Assembly: GCA_042088665.1 (NCBI GenBank)
Contig: JBELMB010000002.1
Coordinates: forward strand, 62,001 to 126,000
Reading direction: 5' to 3'
From: JBELMB01 sp042088665
Lineage (GTDB): Bacteria > Pseudomonadota > Alphaproteobacteria > Rhodobacterales > Rhodobacteraceae
DNA: 64,000 bases
Each line of letters begins with the position of its first letter. The first letter of the stretch is position 1. The position numbers and the translations under genes were made by a program. The notes under the pieces are model-generated. The model saw nothing but the letters and a program-made list of their open reading frames with translations, had not been told where the DNA came from and searched no databases. Positions 8,686 through 16,431 of this stretch are shown here, piece by piece.

Positions 8686-9645
8686 TCAGCCCTGCCAGGT
8701 CGGCCCCGCCGGGTCATCCGTGCCGACCACGTGATACAGCGCCGCGTCACCGGTCATCGACGGCCAGGCCGCGTGGTCAAGGTTCTCCGGCACGCTCATG
8801 GTGTCGCCCGGGGCCAGAACGGTTTCACCGCCCTCCCAGACCACTTTCCAATGGCCCGTGACCGGCATCAGCACCGACGGGCGGTCATGGCGGTGCATCT
8901 CGGTGCGGGCAGACGCGCGCGTGACCAGCCCCACTTCGAACCCCGGCTTGTCCTTCAAAAGCCCCGTCTCACCGATCACCAGAACGGGGTCGGGGTTGGC
9001 CATCGCGACCATGTCCCAATAGCGCGCCACATGGTTGGGCAGCACCTGCGCCGCCGTGGGCTCGCCGCGCTTTGCCAGTTCGTCCGGCGGCATCAGCGGC
9101 ATGGGAGAGACCCCCTCCGGCAAGACAGCCCCTGCCTTGGTGTCGTAAAGCTTGCCGGTCTCCGCCAGCACAAGACCATGCGCGCTGGCCTCTTCGATGA
9201 CCTGCGGCGCCCACATCACGCCGCCACCAGCATCGTCCCCGCCGAGGATCGCCATGATCATTCCATAATCGGTGCCGATGTTTTCGAACCCGCGAAAGAT
9301 CCCGGTGGGAATGTTGAAGATATCACCGGGCTCCAGCACCACTTCGCCCGCGTCGCCATTGCGTCCCCAAAAGAACCGCCAGCGCCCGGACAAGACGAAA
9401 AACACCTCTGCCGTATGGTGGTCGTGCAGGCTGTTGCGGCATTTCGGCGGCTGCCCCGCCGCCCCGATGTTAAAGCCATGCGGCAAGGCGATGTGCACGT
9501 GCTGGTCCGGGGATTCAGACACCCCTCCGCCGATGATGGTAAAGTTCTCCTTTTGGTCCGACCCCGGTGTATGCGCATCGATAAAGGCCGTGCGGCAAGG
9601 TTTCAGTTCCCCGTAGCGAACGATCCGGTCGGCAAGGTCAGTCAT
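8686..9645 (-). CDS. Bicupin domain protein
   Basis: A 319-residue protein with two cupin domains. The first has SLHDHHTAEVFFVLSGRWRF with later GDIFNIPTGIFRGFEN (about residues 73-120). The second has TEMHRHDRPSVLMPVTGHW and LAPGDTMSVPENLDHAAW near the C-terminus. The His-rich cupin motif 1 in the first domain could bind Fe or Mn as in ring-cleaving or ketone dioxygenases; the second has fewer metal-type residues. It is the last gene of the minus-strand accessory operon and overlaps the flavin-binding gene by four bases (ATGA). The reaction is unknown. Confidence 0.75.
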   Translation of the reverse strand: MTDLADRIVRYGELKPCRTAFIDAHTPGSDQKENFTIIGGGVSESPDQHVHIALPHGFNIGAAGQPPKCRNSLHDHHTAEVFFVLSGRWRFFWGRNGDAGEVVLEPGDIFNIPTGIFRGFENIGTDYGMIMAILGGDDAGGGVMWAPQVIEEASAHGLVLAETGKLYDTKAGAVLPEGVSPMPLMPPDELAKRGEPTAAQVLPNHVARYWDMVAMANPDPVLVIGETGLLKDKPGFEVGLVTRASARTEMHRHDRPSVLMPVTGHWKVVWEGGETVLAPGDTMSVPENLDHAAWPSMTGDAALYHVVGTDDPAGPTWQG

Positions 9646-10268
9646 GTCTTTCTCCAGTTCGGGTCCACGGCATCGAGCCGGGCTTCCAGGTCTGCGATCT
9701 GCTGGGTATAGGCCTCCAGCCGCGGCGTCAGGGCAGAGGCCAGCTCTGCCTCGGTCAGGCGCGGCGAGATGTACTTGGGACAGTTCCAGTCAAAGGCCAC
9801 GACCTCGATGCGCACCACGCGTTCCGCCGCAGGGGCCCCCTCGGCGGTAAGGTGTGCCGTCAGTTCGGGATCCTCCGAGGCCTCGGTCACGCGGGCATGG
9901 CCGAGGATCTTCAGCCGGGCCTTGCGCGGATAATCCATGAAGAAAAGCGACACCCGGTCATCCTTTGCGAGGTGCCCCGTGGTCACGTACTGCCGGTTGC
10001 CGCGGTAGTCGGCAAAGGCCAGCTGCGTCGGGCCGGTCACATGCACGAACCCCGCGGTGCCGCCGCGGTGCTGCACATAGGGCCAACCGGTTTCCGACAC
10101 CGACGCAAGGTAGAAACTGTCCCGGGTGCGCAAAAAGGTGACCTCGTCCTCGCCCAGCGCCTCTGGTCCGTCGCGCTCCGCCATGCGGGCATAGGTCTCG
10201 CGCGAGCCGCGCTTTTCCTGCTCTGCCTGAACCGCTTCGGTGAACATGATCTGGCCAAAACTCTGCAC
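9642..10268 (-). CDS. Pyridoxamine 5'-phosphate oxidase-related FMN-binding protein
   Basis: A 208-residue split-barrel flavoprotein with DSFYLASVSETGWPYVQHRGG, here split as residues 51-71, and FADYRGNRQYVTTGHL for FMN phosphate contacts, then FFMDYPRKARLKILG. The start is GTG at 10268, with a perfect AAGGAGG eight bases upstream that overlaps the end of the preceding double-NTF2 gene (3-base gap), so it is coupled to it. The C-terminal 45 residues form a helical tail (LEAYTQQIADLEARLD). Members of this family act as oxidases or reductases of unknown small molecules. It probably serves redox chemistry in the operon's pathway. Confidence 0.75.
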   Translation of the reverse strand: MQSFGQIMFTEAVQAEQEKRGSRETYARMAERDGPEALGEDEVTFLRTRDSFYLASVSETGWPYVQHRGGTAGFVHVTGPTQLAFADYRGNRQYVTTGHLAKDDRVSLFFMDYPRKARLKILGHARVTEASEDPELTAHLTAEGAPAAERVVRIEVVAFDWNCPKYISPRLTEAELASALTPRLEAYTQQIADLEARLDAVDPNWRKT

Positions 10269-10271
10269 GGC

Positions 10272-11237
10272 TCAATCCTCCTTCAGGATCTGCATCCAGA
10301 CGGCGACCTCGTCGAACAGCGCAAATTCGCGCCGCAGCCCCACGCCGTCGGGACCATAAGGTCCGTATTCGGCATGCGAGATCCCCATGACATGCACGCG
10401 CTTGCCAGTGGGCGCGCCAAAGCTGCCCCAGCCCTCATGCAGACCATCCAGCGACCAGCGCACCGCAGCACGGGGCGGCATGTGATTGCCCTCCATGCCG
10501 ATCTGGTGATGCACCTTGAACGCCGCATTGGGAAAGGACGACCGCAGGCCAAGCCAGGCAGACGTGACCTCTTGCCACCCAAGCGCAGAGCGTCCGCCAG
10601 CGTATTCGCCGACCACCGCCCGGTCATAGGCCGTGTGGATATGCGCAAAATCCAGATCCATGATGCGCCGCAGCGTGTCGGCGTAGCGTTGGCCCCAAGG
10701 GTTGTCATTGCCCCGCCCGTGATAGCCGCCATCCGCATCGATATCCGGGGTAAAGACCGCGCCCGCCCCCTGCGCCAGTTGCATCTCGGCAAAATCGCGC
10801 GGCGCAAACCCCAACTGGCGCACCAGCCCACCATAATCGCGCACCAGCCATTCATCATAGATCGTGTCCGCCCGGGCCGCGCAATCCGCGATCACCCGGA
10901 TGCAGAAACGCTTGCCCGTCGCAGGGCCGAACATGCCGTCCTCGCTGTGCGTTGCCCGCGAAATGATCCGGTGAGAGCTGAGAAACCCGGTTTCGTCGTC
11001 GCCCGACCAGATCACGTCCTCGCCCAGCAACTCCCTGTCGGGAAACTCGTGCAGGGTGGCCATGGTCGACATCATCACACCCCGGTTCCCCCGGGCGAGG
11101 CCCAGCGGCGTGCGGATCACCATGTCTTCGTCATAGTAATGGTTGAGCATGCCGATGCCGCGGCCTTCCCATATCTCGCGGGTGATCCCGAGGATGTAGT
11201 CGGGAAAATCCTTCCAGCGGTTCGAAAAACCCTTCAT
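10272..11237 (-). CDS. Double NTF2/SnoaL-like protein A
   Basis: A 321-residue protein with two SnoaL/NTF2-like halves. Half one (about 10-135) contains MLNHYYDEDMVIRTPLG and the conserved DETGFLSSHRI strand. Half two (about 180-310) has YDRAVVGEYAGGRSALGW and KVHHQIGMEGN with RAAVRWSLDGLHEGWG. The fold includes polyketide cyclases, isomerases and hydratases with an Asp/His pair in a cone-shaped pocket. It is the most divergent of three double-NTF2 proteins in this cluster. The start overlaps the LacI gene by four bases. The substrate is not identifiable. Confidence 0.7.
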   Translation of the reverse strand: MKGFSNRWKDFPDYILGITREIWEGRGIGMLNHYYDEDMVIRTPLGLARGNRGVMMSTMATLHEFPDRELLGEDVIWSGDDETGFLSSHRIISRATHSEDGMFGPATGKRFCIRVIADCAARADTIYDEWLVRDYGGLVRQLGFAPRDFAEMQLAQGAGAVFTPDIDADGGYHGRGNDNPWGQRYADTLRRIMDLDFAHIHTAYDRAVVGEYAGGRSALGWQEVTSAWLGLRSSFPNAAFKVHHQIGMEGNHMPPRAAVRWSLDGLHEGWGSFGAPTGKRVHVMGISHAEYGPYGPDGVGLRREFALFDEVAVWMQILKED

Positions 11238-12250
11238 GGTGTGGCCTTTGGTGTCCTGGCCGAGCCGCGCACGATCAGCGGTCCGGCGATTTCGATTTTC
11301 TGCGGCGGGCGGTCCGGGTCCTCGATCTGCCCCAGCAGGGTGTCCACCGTGGCCTCGACCATACGGTTCACCGGTTGACGCAGGCTGGTCAGGTCATAGG
11401 CGCCCCAGCTGGCTTGCGGGACATCGTCGTAACCGACCACTGACACATCCCCCGGCACATCGAGGCCCAGCTCGTTGCGCAGAACGTCCATCACCGCAAA
11501 GGCCATGTGGTCATTGCCAACAAAGATCGCATCGGGCGGATCCGGGCGCGCCATCAGCTGGCGCGCGGCCTCTTCTGCCTTTGGTCGCTTGTACATGCCA
11601 TCAAGCTCCGCCAACAGCTCTACGCCTGCCGCCTGCAAGCCCTGGCGAAAGCCCAGCGACCGGTCGCGCCCTGTCGACGACCCGGCCCACCCCGCGACAT
11701 GGGCGATGCGCCGATGCCCCCCCGCGACAAGGAATTCAGCGACGGCACGCCCGCCTTCGACATTGGCCGAGGTCACGGAACTTGGTCCGCTGCCATCCTG
11801 TCCCCGGTTGAACAACACCACCGGAATACCAGCCGAGGCACACCGCGCCGTCAGGTCCGAGGTCATGGACACCGAGGCCGTGATGATCCCGTCCACCTGG
11901 TAGCCGATCAGCTCCTGCACCGTGTCGGAAATGTCGTCGGTGGCGTTTTCCTTCATGAACACAAGGATATGATATCCCCGCGCCTGCAAGAGCTTTGACA
12001 GACGTTCAAGGGCCACGGGATAGAACTGGTTGTCCAGATAGGCCACGACCAGCCCGATGATCCGGCTCTTGCCGGAAATCATCGCCCGCGCCAGCGCATT
12101 GGGTCGATAGCCCAGCTGTTCCGCCGCAGCGCGCACTTTTTGTGCCGTCGCCTTGGAGGCCGACGCACCGGAAAACACCCGGCTGACCGCCGACTGGCTC
12201 ACGCCCGCAAGGCGCGCCACATGCACCGAAGTCACCCGTGTCTCTGGCAT
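11234..12250 (-). CDS. LacI-family transcriptional regulator
   Basis: A 338-residue regulator. The N-terminal helix-turn-helix and hinge are typical (TSVHVARLAGVSQSAVSRVF, then GYRPNALARAM), followed by the periplasmic-binding-protein-like effector domain (IIGLVVAYLDNQFYP, DAIFVGNDHMAFAVMD, VSVVGYDDVPQASW). ATG 12250 overlaps the SDR stop by one base; an in-frame extension to 12391 lies inside the SDR gene and is not homologous. It sits within the operon. The two LacI-type palindromes at 17485 and 17610 are its probable targets, so the operon's own product or substrate may be its inducer. Confidence 0.9.
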   Translation of the reverse strand: MPETRVTSVHVARLAGVSQSAVSRVFSGASASKATAQKVRAAAEQLGYRPNALARAMISGKSRIIGLVVAYLDNQFYPVALERLSKLLQARGYHILVFMKENATDDISDTVQELIGYQVDGIITASVSMTSDLTARCASAGIPVVLFNRGQDGSGPSSVTSANVEGGRAVAEFLVAGGHRRIAHVAGWAGSSTGRDRSLGFRQGLQAAGVELLAELDGMYKRPKAEEAARQLMARPDPPDAIFVGNDHMAFAVMDVLRNELGLDVPGDVSVVGYDDVPQASWGAYDLTSLRQPVNRMVEATVDTLLGQIEDPDRPPQKIEIAGPLIVRGSARTPKATP

Positions 12251-13008
12251 CAGTCCGCCGTCCAGCCTCCGTCGATCAACAGCGAGGTGCCGGTCACCAG
12301 CGCCGAGGCGTCTGACGCCAGATAGACCACCGCGCCCATGATGTCCTCGACCTCGCCGACGCGGCCCAGCTTGATCTTTTCCTCGATCCACGCGACGCGC
12401 TCCGGGTTGTCAAAGGTGGCAGCCGTCAGTGGCGTGCGCACGAAGGTCGGACAGATCGTGTTGATGCGGATCCTTGACGGGCCCCATTCGATGGCCATGG
12501 CCTTGATCATGCCCTCCAGCCCGTGTTTGGAGGCGCAATAGACGGCCCGGTCGATGCCGCCCACATGGCCCATCTGGCTGGAGATATGGATGATGGAGCC
12601 CGGCTTGCCCGCGGCAGTCAACGCCTTGGCGGCCTCCACCGACAGGAAATAGGCCCCGCGCAGGTTTACCCCCATCACGGCATCATAGTCGTCATAAGTG
12701 GTGCCCAGCGCCGGGCCATGCCGGGCGAGCCCCGCGGCATTGACCACCACGTCAAACGGCGCGGCACAGGCCGCGCGCACAGCCGCCACATCGGCGACGT
12801 CAAGCGCAAGCGCCTCGGCGGAATGACCCGCGCCCTGCAAGGCCTCCACGGTCGCCTCAAGCCGCTCGATCCCGCGCGCGGCGCAGACCACATGTGCCCC
12901 CGCATCTGCCAGCGCTACGGCGGCCCCCTGCCCGATGCCGGAACTGGCCCCGGTCACCAGCACGCGTTTTCCATCCAGACGAAAAGAGGGGGTACGGGGT
13001 AGGGTCAT
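12250..13008 (-). CDS. SDR-family oxidoreductase
   Basis: A 252-residue classical short-chain dehydrogenase: Rossmann TGASSGIGQGA (19-29), VNAAG, catalytic Ser in HISSQMG, catalytic YxxxK as YCASKHGLEG, and ICPTFVRTPL. The AARG end of beta-2 without a clear Asp suggests NADP use, though this is only a residue-level guess. The C-terminal LIDGGWTAD is normal. It overlaps the unknown gene upstream by four bases and LacI downstream by one. Together with the HisD-like enzyme it offers two oxidation steps, probably alcohol to ketone or aldehyde. Confidence 0.9.
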   Translation of the reverse strand: MTLPRTPSFRLDGKRVLVTGASSGIGQGAAVALADAGAHVVCAARGIERLEATVEALQGAGHSAEALALDVADVAAVRAACAAPFDVVVNAAGLARHGPALGTTYDDYDAVMGVNLRGAYFLSVEAAKALTAAGKPGSIIHISSQMGHVGGIDRAVYCASKHGLEGMIKAMAIEWGPSRIRINTICPTFVRTPLTAATFDNPERVAWIEEKIKLGRVGEVEDIMGAVVYLASDASALVTGTSLLIDGGWTAD

Positions 13009-13682
13009 GACGGCTCCATATTTGGCAAAACATCAGGCACAGCGGGATACTGGATCGCTCTGAACGGCGGGAAATCGGCGTAGCGCGCGGCCCGCATGGC
13101 TTCGGGTTCGGCAGGGGCATCGCCCGCCTTCAACACCGTCACGCGGCGCGGCATGTAGCCTGCGATGGACCGCTCCGGCGCTTCCGACCACGTCAGGTTG
13201 AAGGCCGCGAGTTTGGGGAAAAACCACATGCTGGAATAGGGCAGATGATCGTGCACCCACCACGCCAGATCCCGCCAGTCGCGGCCAGTCGCGTATTGGT
13301 CGGCAAACCAGGGGACCACGATGCAGGCGGTCGCGCCCATGTGGCCGTTTGCGTCGCGCCGATCCCATATGTGCCCGGCAAGATTGGCCGTATTCGCAGA
13401 GCACTTCTGAGGTTTGACCTCTGTGGCACCAAAATGGTTGAGGTCGCTGGACCGGTAAGACGAGCGAATAGCCAGCGGGCCGAAAGTCTCTGTCAGCGGG
13501 TCGAGCAGCGCGGTACACAATCCCCGTCCGGCAGCAATGGCCAGATCCGGGTCGTCCGGCACATTGGGACGGCCGTAATGGTTGCCGATCTCGGAATAGA
13601 GGAAGTCGCGCATGAAATAGTGGCGCGAGAGGCGGATGCGGCCAAGGTCTTCCAACCCGGTGTAGGATCTGGGGGCTCTCAT
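13005..13682 (-). CDS. Uncharacterised protein with M15-peptidase-like features
   Basis: A 225-residue protein I do not recognise with confidence. It has no signal peptide. The central part (IRSSYRSSDLNHFG, then GHIWDRRDANGHMGA, and later WWVHDHLPYSSMWFFP) recalls the zinc site of M15 D-Ala-D-Ala peptidases (SxHxxGxAxD ... HxH-like), but the canonical order is not clean, so enzyme activity is uncertain. It is cotranscribed with the SDR gene (ATGA overlap), which argues for a metabolic rather than cell-wall role. Upstream of its ATG lies a three-copy AAGGA array. Confidence 0.5.
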   Translation of the reverse strand: MRAPRSYTGLEDLGRIRLSRHYFMRDFLYSEIGNHYGRPNVPDDPDLAIAAGRGLCTALLDPLTETFGPLAIRSSYRSSDLNHFGATEVKPQKCSANTANLAGHIWDRRDANGHMGATACIVVPWFADQYATGRDWRDLAWWVHDHLPYSSMWFFPKLAAFNLTWSEAPERSIAGYMPRRVTVLKAGDAPAEPEAMRAARYADFPPFRAIQYPAVPDVLPNMEPS

Positions 13683-13691
13683 GGCGGGTGG

Positions 13692-13725
13692 TCCTTTACT
13701 ACGATCCTTTACTGGGGTCCTTTAC
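13692..13725 (-). repeat. Three 13-bp units each carrying an AAGGA ribosome-binding core
   Basis: On the minus strand GTAAAGGA occurs at 13718-13725, 13705-13712 and 13692-13699, exactly 13 bases apart. The last copy lies 10 bases before the ATG at 13682, at a usable Shine-Dalgarno distance. The upstream copies cannot serve this start directly. Confidence 0.75.
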
Positions 13726-13730
13726 CGGGG

Positions 13731-14771
13731 TCAGGCACGGCGCCAATCCGGCAGCGGCACGGCACCGGGCACGCGCGCCTTGTTGAACTCCTGCATCCGG
13801 CCAAGCACATCCACACCGACCTGGCGAAAGACGTCCAGCAGGTCGACCAGAACCCAATTCTCCCGGATCAGCCCGGCCTCCATGCGCCAGAAATCAAGGC
13901 TGCGCATCAGGATCTCCGTCCCGGTGGGCGGCAGACCCATCCAGCCATCTCCGGCCAATGTCAGGCGCATGTTCGGCCACCCGGTCTCACAGACATAGGC
14001 ACCCTCCGCGACCCAATGCGACATCAGGTCCCCCATGGCATCGAGCTTGCGGTCCGGCATCCCGCGCAGAAACGGTGCCTGATGCCAGTTGCGAAACCCT
14101 GAAATGCCCCGGCACGTGCCAATGCCGGCCGGCCCGTACCAATTGACCTGAGGGTGCCAGTAGTGCTCCAATCGCATGACCTCCGGATCCGGGTCGAAGG
14201 GGAACTTGCACAGATCGGTGAGCATCGCGATCACGTGTTCCTGAGTCTCCTGACCGTCGCCATGCGCCGTCAACCCATCGCCCGACATCGGCGAAGGCGT
14301 GCACAAGAAAGCCCCCAGCTGCGGCGCCATCGGCCAGGCCTGCGCCTGCATCATCAGTTCCGGAATATCCCAGATCGCCTGCACTTCGACCACGCGCCCG
14401 GCATCCAGACGATAGAACTCGTGATAGCGCATATGCGCCAGCTGCCCTGTGGGCGGGATACCCAGGAACGGCGCGAGAAACGTGCCCATGTAGTTGCCAC
14501 AACAGCCGACCCAGTCCTGCCCCTCGGCCGTCGTCCCGGCCAGCACGATCATGTCGCGCCGCTCCAGATCCGGCATGGCCCCGGCCAGCATGGCCCAGAC
14601 CTCGGCCATCCCGTCGCCCCCCTGCCGCGTGCCAAAGGGATGGCACAGCTTCACGTCGGCCTCCGGGGCAAACCCGGCGGCGACCGCCGCCGCCACCGCG
14701 CCCGCGTCATAGCTGGCCAACGCCGCGCGCAGGGCCGACAGGCTGGATTTCAACTCTTCAGGCTTTGCCAT
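13731..14771 (-). CDS. Double NTF2/SnoaL-like protein B
   Basis: A 346-residue protein of two NTF2-like halves, a clear paralogue of protein C at 17869. Shared landmarks are the end of half one (YRLDAGRVVEVQAIWDIPEL versus FHRVEGGQIIETAMYFDIPH), WYGPAGIG at the start of half two, GWPN, GLPPTG/GMPATG, and ENWVLVDLLDVF versus ENWIFIDMLHAW. ATG 14771 is chosen over an extension to 14801 because MAKPEELK starts the conserved region. It lies between the HisD-like gene and the unknown protein. Cyclase, isomerase or hydratase activity is possible; none is shown. Confidence 0.75.
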   Translation of the reverse strand: MAKPEELKSSLSALRAALASYDAGAVAAAVAAGFAPEADVKLCHPFGTRQGGDGMAEVWAMLAGAMPDLERRDMIVLAGTTAEGQDWVGCCGNYMGTFLAPFLGIPPTGQLAHMRYHEFYRLDAGRVVEVQAIWDIPELMMQAQAWPMAPQLGAFLCTPSPMSGDGLTAHGDGQETQEHVIAMLTDLCKFPFDPDPEVMRLEHYWHPQVNWYGPAGIGTCRGISGFRNWHQAPFLRGMPDRKLDAMGDLMSHWVAEGAYVCETGWPNMRLTLAGDGWMGLPPTGTEILMRSLDFWRMEAGLIRENWVLVDLLDVFRQVGVDVLGRMQEFNKARVPGAVPLPDWRRA

Positions 14772-14782
14772 GGAGGGCCCTT

Positions 14783-14809
14783 CCGGGTTTCTCTGTTTCA
14801 AAAATACTC
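14783..14809 (+). repeat. Dispersed 27-bp intergenic motif, copy 2
   Basis: Second copy of the motif at 5775-5801, with A instead of C at position 18. It lies 12-38 bases upstream of the start codon of double-NTF2 gene B, between that gene and the HisD-like gene, so it is transcribed within the operon (as the complementary strand). Confidence 0.6.
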
Positions 14810-14871
14810 ACGTCGCAACGGCCCCAAACGGCAGAACCTCAAAGGTCCGGACAACGACGCCCGCCGCCCGA

Positions 14872-16200
14872 TTACTCCACGACATCCACCGGCAATGCCG
14901 GCGCGCCGTAGGGCACGTTCCGGCCGCCATAGCGCCGGACACGCAGATTGCACTGCTCCGCGTGACCGACAAACCCCTCAAGCATGCACAGGCGAGACCC
15001 ATATTCGCCCATCAACGCCGCAGCCTCGTCGGTCAGAACTTTCTGATACGAATGCGTCTTCAGGAACTTGCCAACCCAAAGCCCCCCCGTATACCGCCCG
15101 GCCTTCTTCGTTGGCAACGTGTGGTTGGTGCCGATGACCTTGTCCCCATTGGCCACATTGGTGCGCGGCCCAAGGAAAAGCGCACCATATGACTGCATCT
15201 CTTCGAGGAACCAGTCATCCCGGTCCGTCATCACCTGCACATGTTCGTAGGCCATCTCATTGGCGACCTGAAGCATCTCGTCATAGGTGTCGCATAGAAC
15301 AACATCCCCATACTCTTCCCAAGACGTGCGCGCGGTCTCTGCCGTGGGCAGGATCTCCAGCAGGCGTGCGATTTCGGACAGGGTGTCATCCGCCAGCTTG
15401 CGGGAATTGGTGATCAGGCAGGCGGGCGAGTTGTAGCCATGTTCGGCCTGCCCCAGCAGGTCGGTGGCGCAGATCTCGGCATCCACCGTCTCGTCGGCGA
15501 TCACCATGGTTTCCGTCGGACCGGCAAAGAGGTCGATGCCCACGCGCCCGAACAGTTGCCGCTTGGCTTCGGCGACAAAGGCATTTCCCGGCCCCACCAG
15601 CATGTGCACAGGATCGACCGTCTCGGTGCCGATGGCCATGGCACCCACCGCCTGAATCCCCCCAAGCACATAGATCTCATGCGCACCGCCAAGCTGCATC
15701 GCCGCAACGATGGCCGGATGCGGCCCACCGTCCACCGGCGGCGCAGAGGCCACGATACGCGGCACCCCGGCCACGCTGGCGGTCAGCACCGACATATGCG
15801 CCGAGGCAACCATGGGGAACTTGCCCCCCGGCACGTAGCACCCCACCGATTCCACCGGGATGTTCTTGTGGCCAAGGATCACGCCCGGCATTGTCTCGAC
15901 TTCGATGTCGGTCATGCTGGCGCGTTGCGCTTCGGCAAAACGGCGGATCTGCGTCTGCGCGAACCGGATGTCCTCCATGTCGCGCGTGCTGACCTTCTGC
16001 ATCGCGGCTTCGATCTCGCCGGGTGTCAGGCGAAACCGCTCAGGCGCATAGTTGTCAAACTTCTGGCTCAGATCGCGCACCGCAGCGTCACCGCGGGTTT
16101 CGATGTCCTTCAGAGTGGTTTGAACGACAGCGCGCACCTTTGCATCGTCTTCGGCCTTCTCGGACTCTGGTTTGCTGCGCTTCAGATGCTCAATGGCCAT
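14872..16200 (-). CDS. Histidinol dehydrogenase-family enzyme, catabolic type
   Basis: A 442-residue member of the HisD family, which oxidises an alcohol through an aldehyde to a carboxylate with two NAD. All family catalytic residues are visible: QAEHGYNSP (zinc Gln and His), YEHVQVM (general-base Glu-His), NGDKVIGTNHTLPT (zinc Asp) and EGFVGHAEQ (zinc His). AGPTET marks the NAD region. The context has no his genes. It resembles the HpsN branch (sulfopropanediol 3-dehydrogenase) more than biosynthetic HisD, but the exact substrate cannot be read. First gene of the minus-strand operon, 101 bases before double-NTF2 gene B. Confidence 0.8.
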   Translation of the reverse strand: MAIEHLKRSKPESEKAEDDAKVRAVVQTTLKDIETRGDAAVRDLSQKFDNYAPERFRLTPGEIEAAMQKVSTRDMEDIRFAQTQIRRFAEAQRASMTDIEVETMPGVILGHKNIPVESVGCYVPGGKFPMVASAHMSVLTASVAGVPRIVASAPPVDGGPHPAIVAAMQLGGAHEIYVLGGIQAVGAMAIGTETVDPVHMLVGPGNAFVAEAKRQLFGRVGIDLFAGPTETMVIADETVDAEICATDLLGQAEHGYNSPACLITNSRKLADDTLSEIARLLEILPTAETARTSWEEYGDVVLCDTYDEMLQVANEMAYEHVQVMTDRDDWFLEEMQSYGALFLGPRTNVANGDKVIGTNHTLPTKKAGRYTGGLWVGKFLKTHSYQKVLTDEAAALMGEYGSRLCMLEGFVGHAEQCNLRVRRYGGRNVPYGAPALPVDVVE

Positions 16201-16220
16201 TGTTTTATCCTCCCATGGGC

Positions 16221-16274
16221 ATGCCGTTGGTTCGGCATCATTTCTTCGGTTTTTGGACCGCTACGGCGCGGTCC
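16221..16274. other. Two inverted repeats upstream of the HisD-like gene
   Basis: ATGCCG-N6-CGGCAT (16221-16238) lies 21 bases upstream of the HisD-like start and could be an operator. GGACCGC-N6-GCGGTCC (16255-16274) forms a 7-bp stem without a T tract, so it is not a normal terminator. Both sit in the 231-base gap between the ABC ATPase and the HisD-like gene. Confidence 0.4.
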
Positions 16275-16431
16275 CGGAATGTCTGGCGTCGGGCCTGCCT
16301 CCCTGTCAGGCGGCAACTGGCCCAATCCTCGTGATGCCATATGCCGCCCAGCGGGTCATTCGCCGGGACCGGGCCATCGGGTCACGACCTGACAGGTCGC
16401 CCCCCAAGAACCGGCGCAAACCGCCCCTCGC

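Noticed and set aside
16255..16274. Hairpin between the ABC ATPase and HisD-like genes considered as a terminator
   Set aside because: No T tract follows on the minus strand, where transcription runs.
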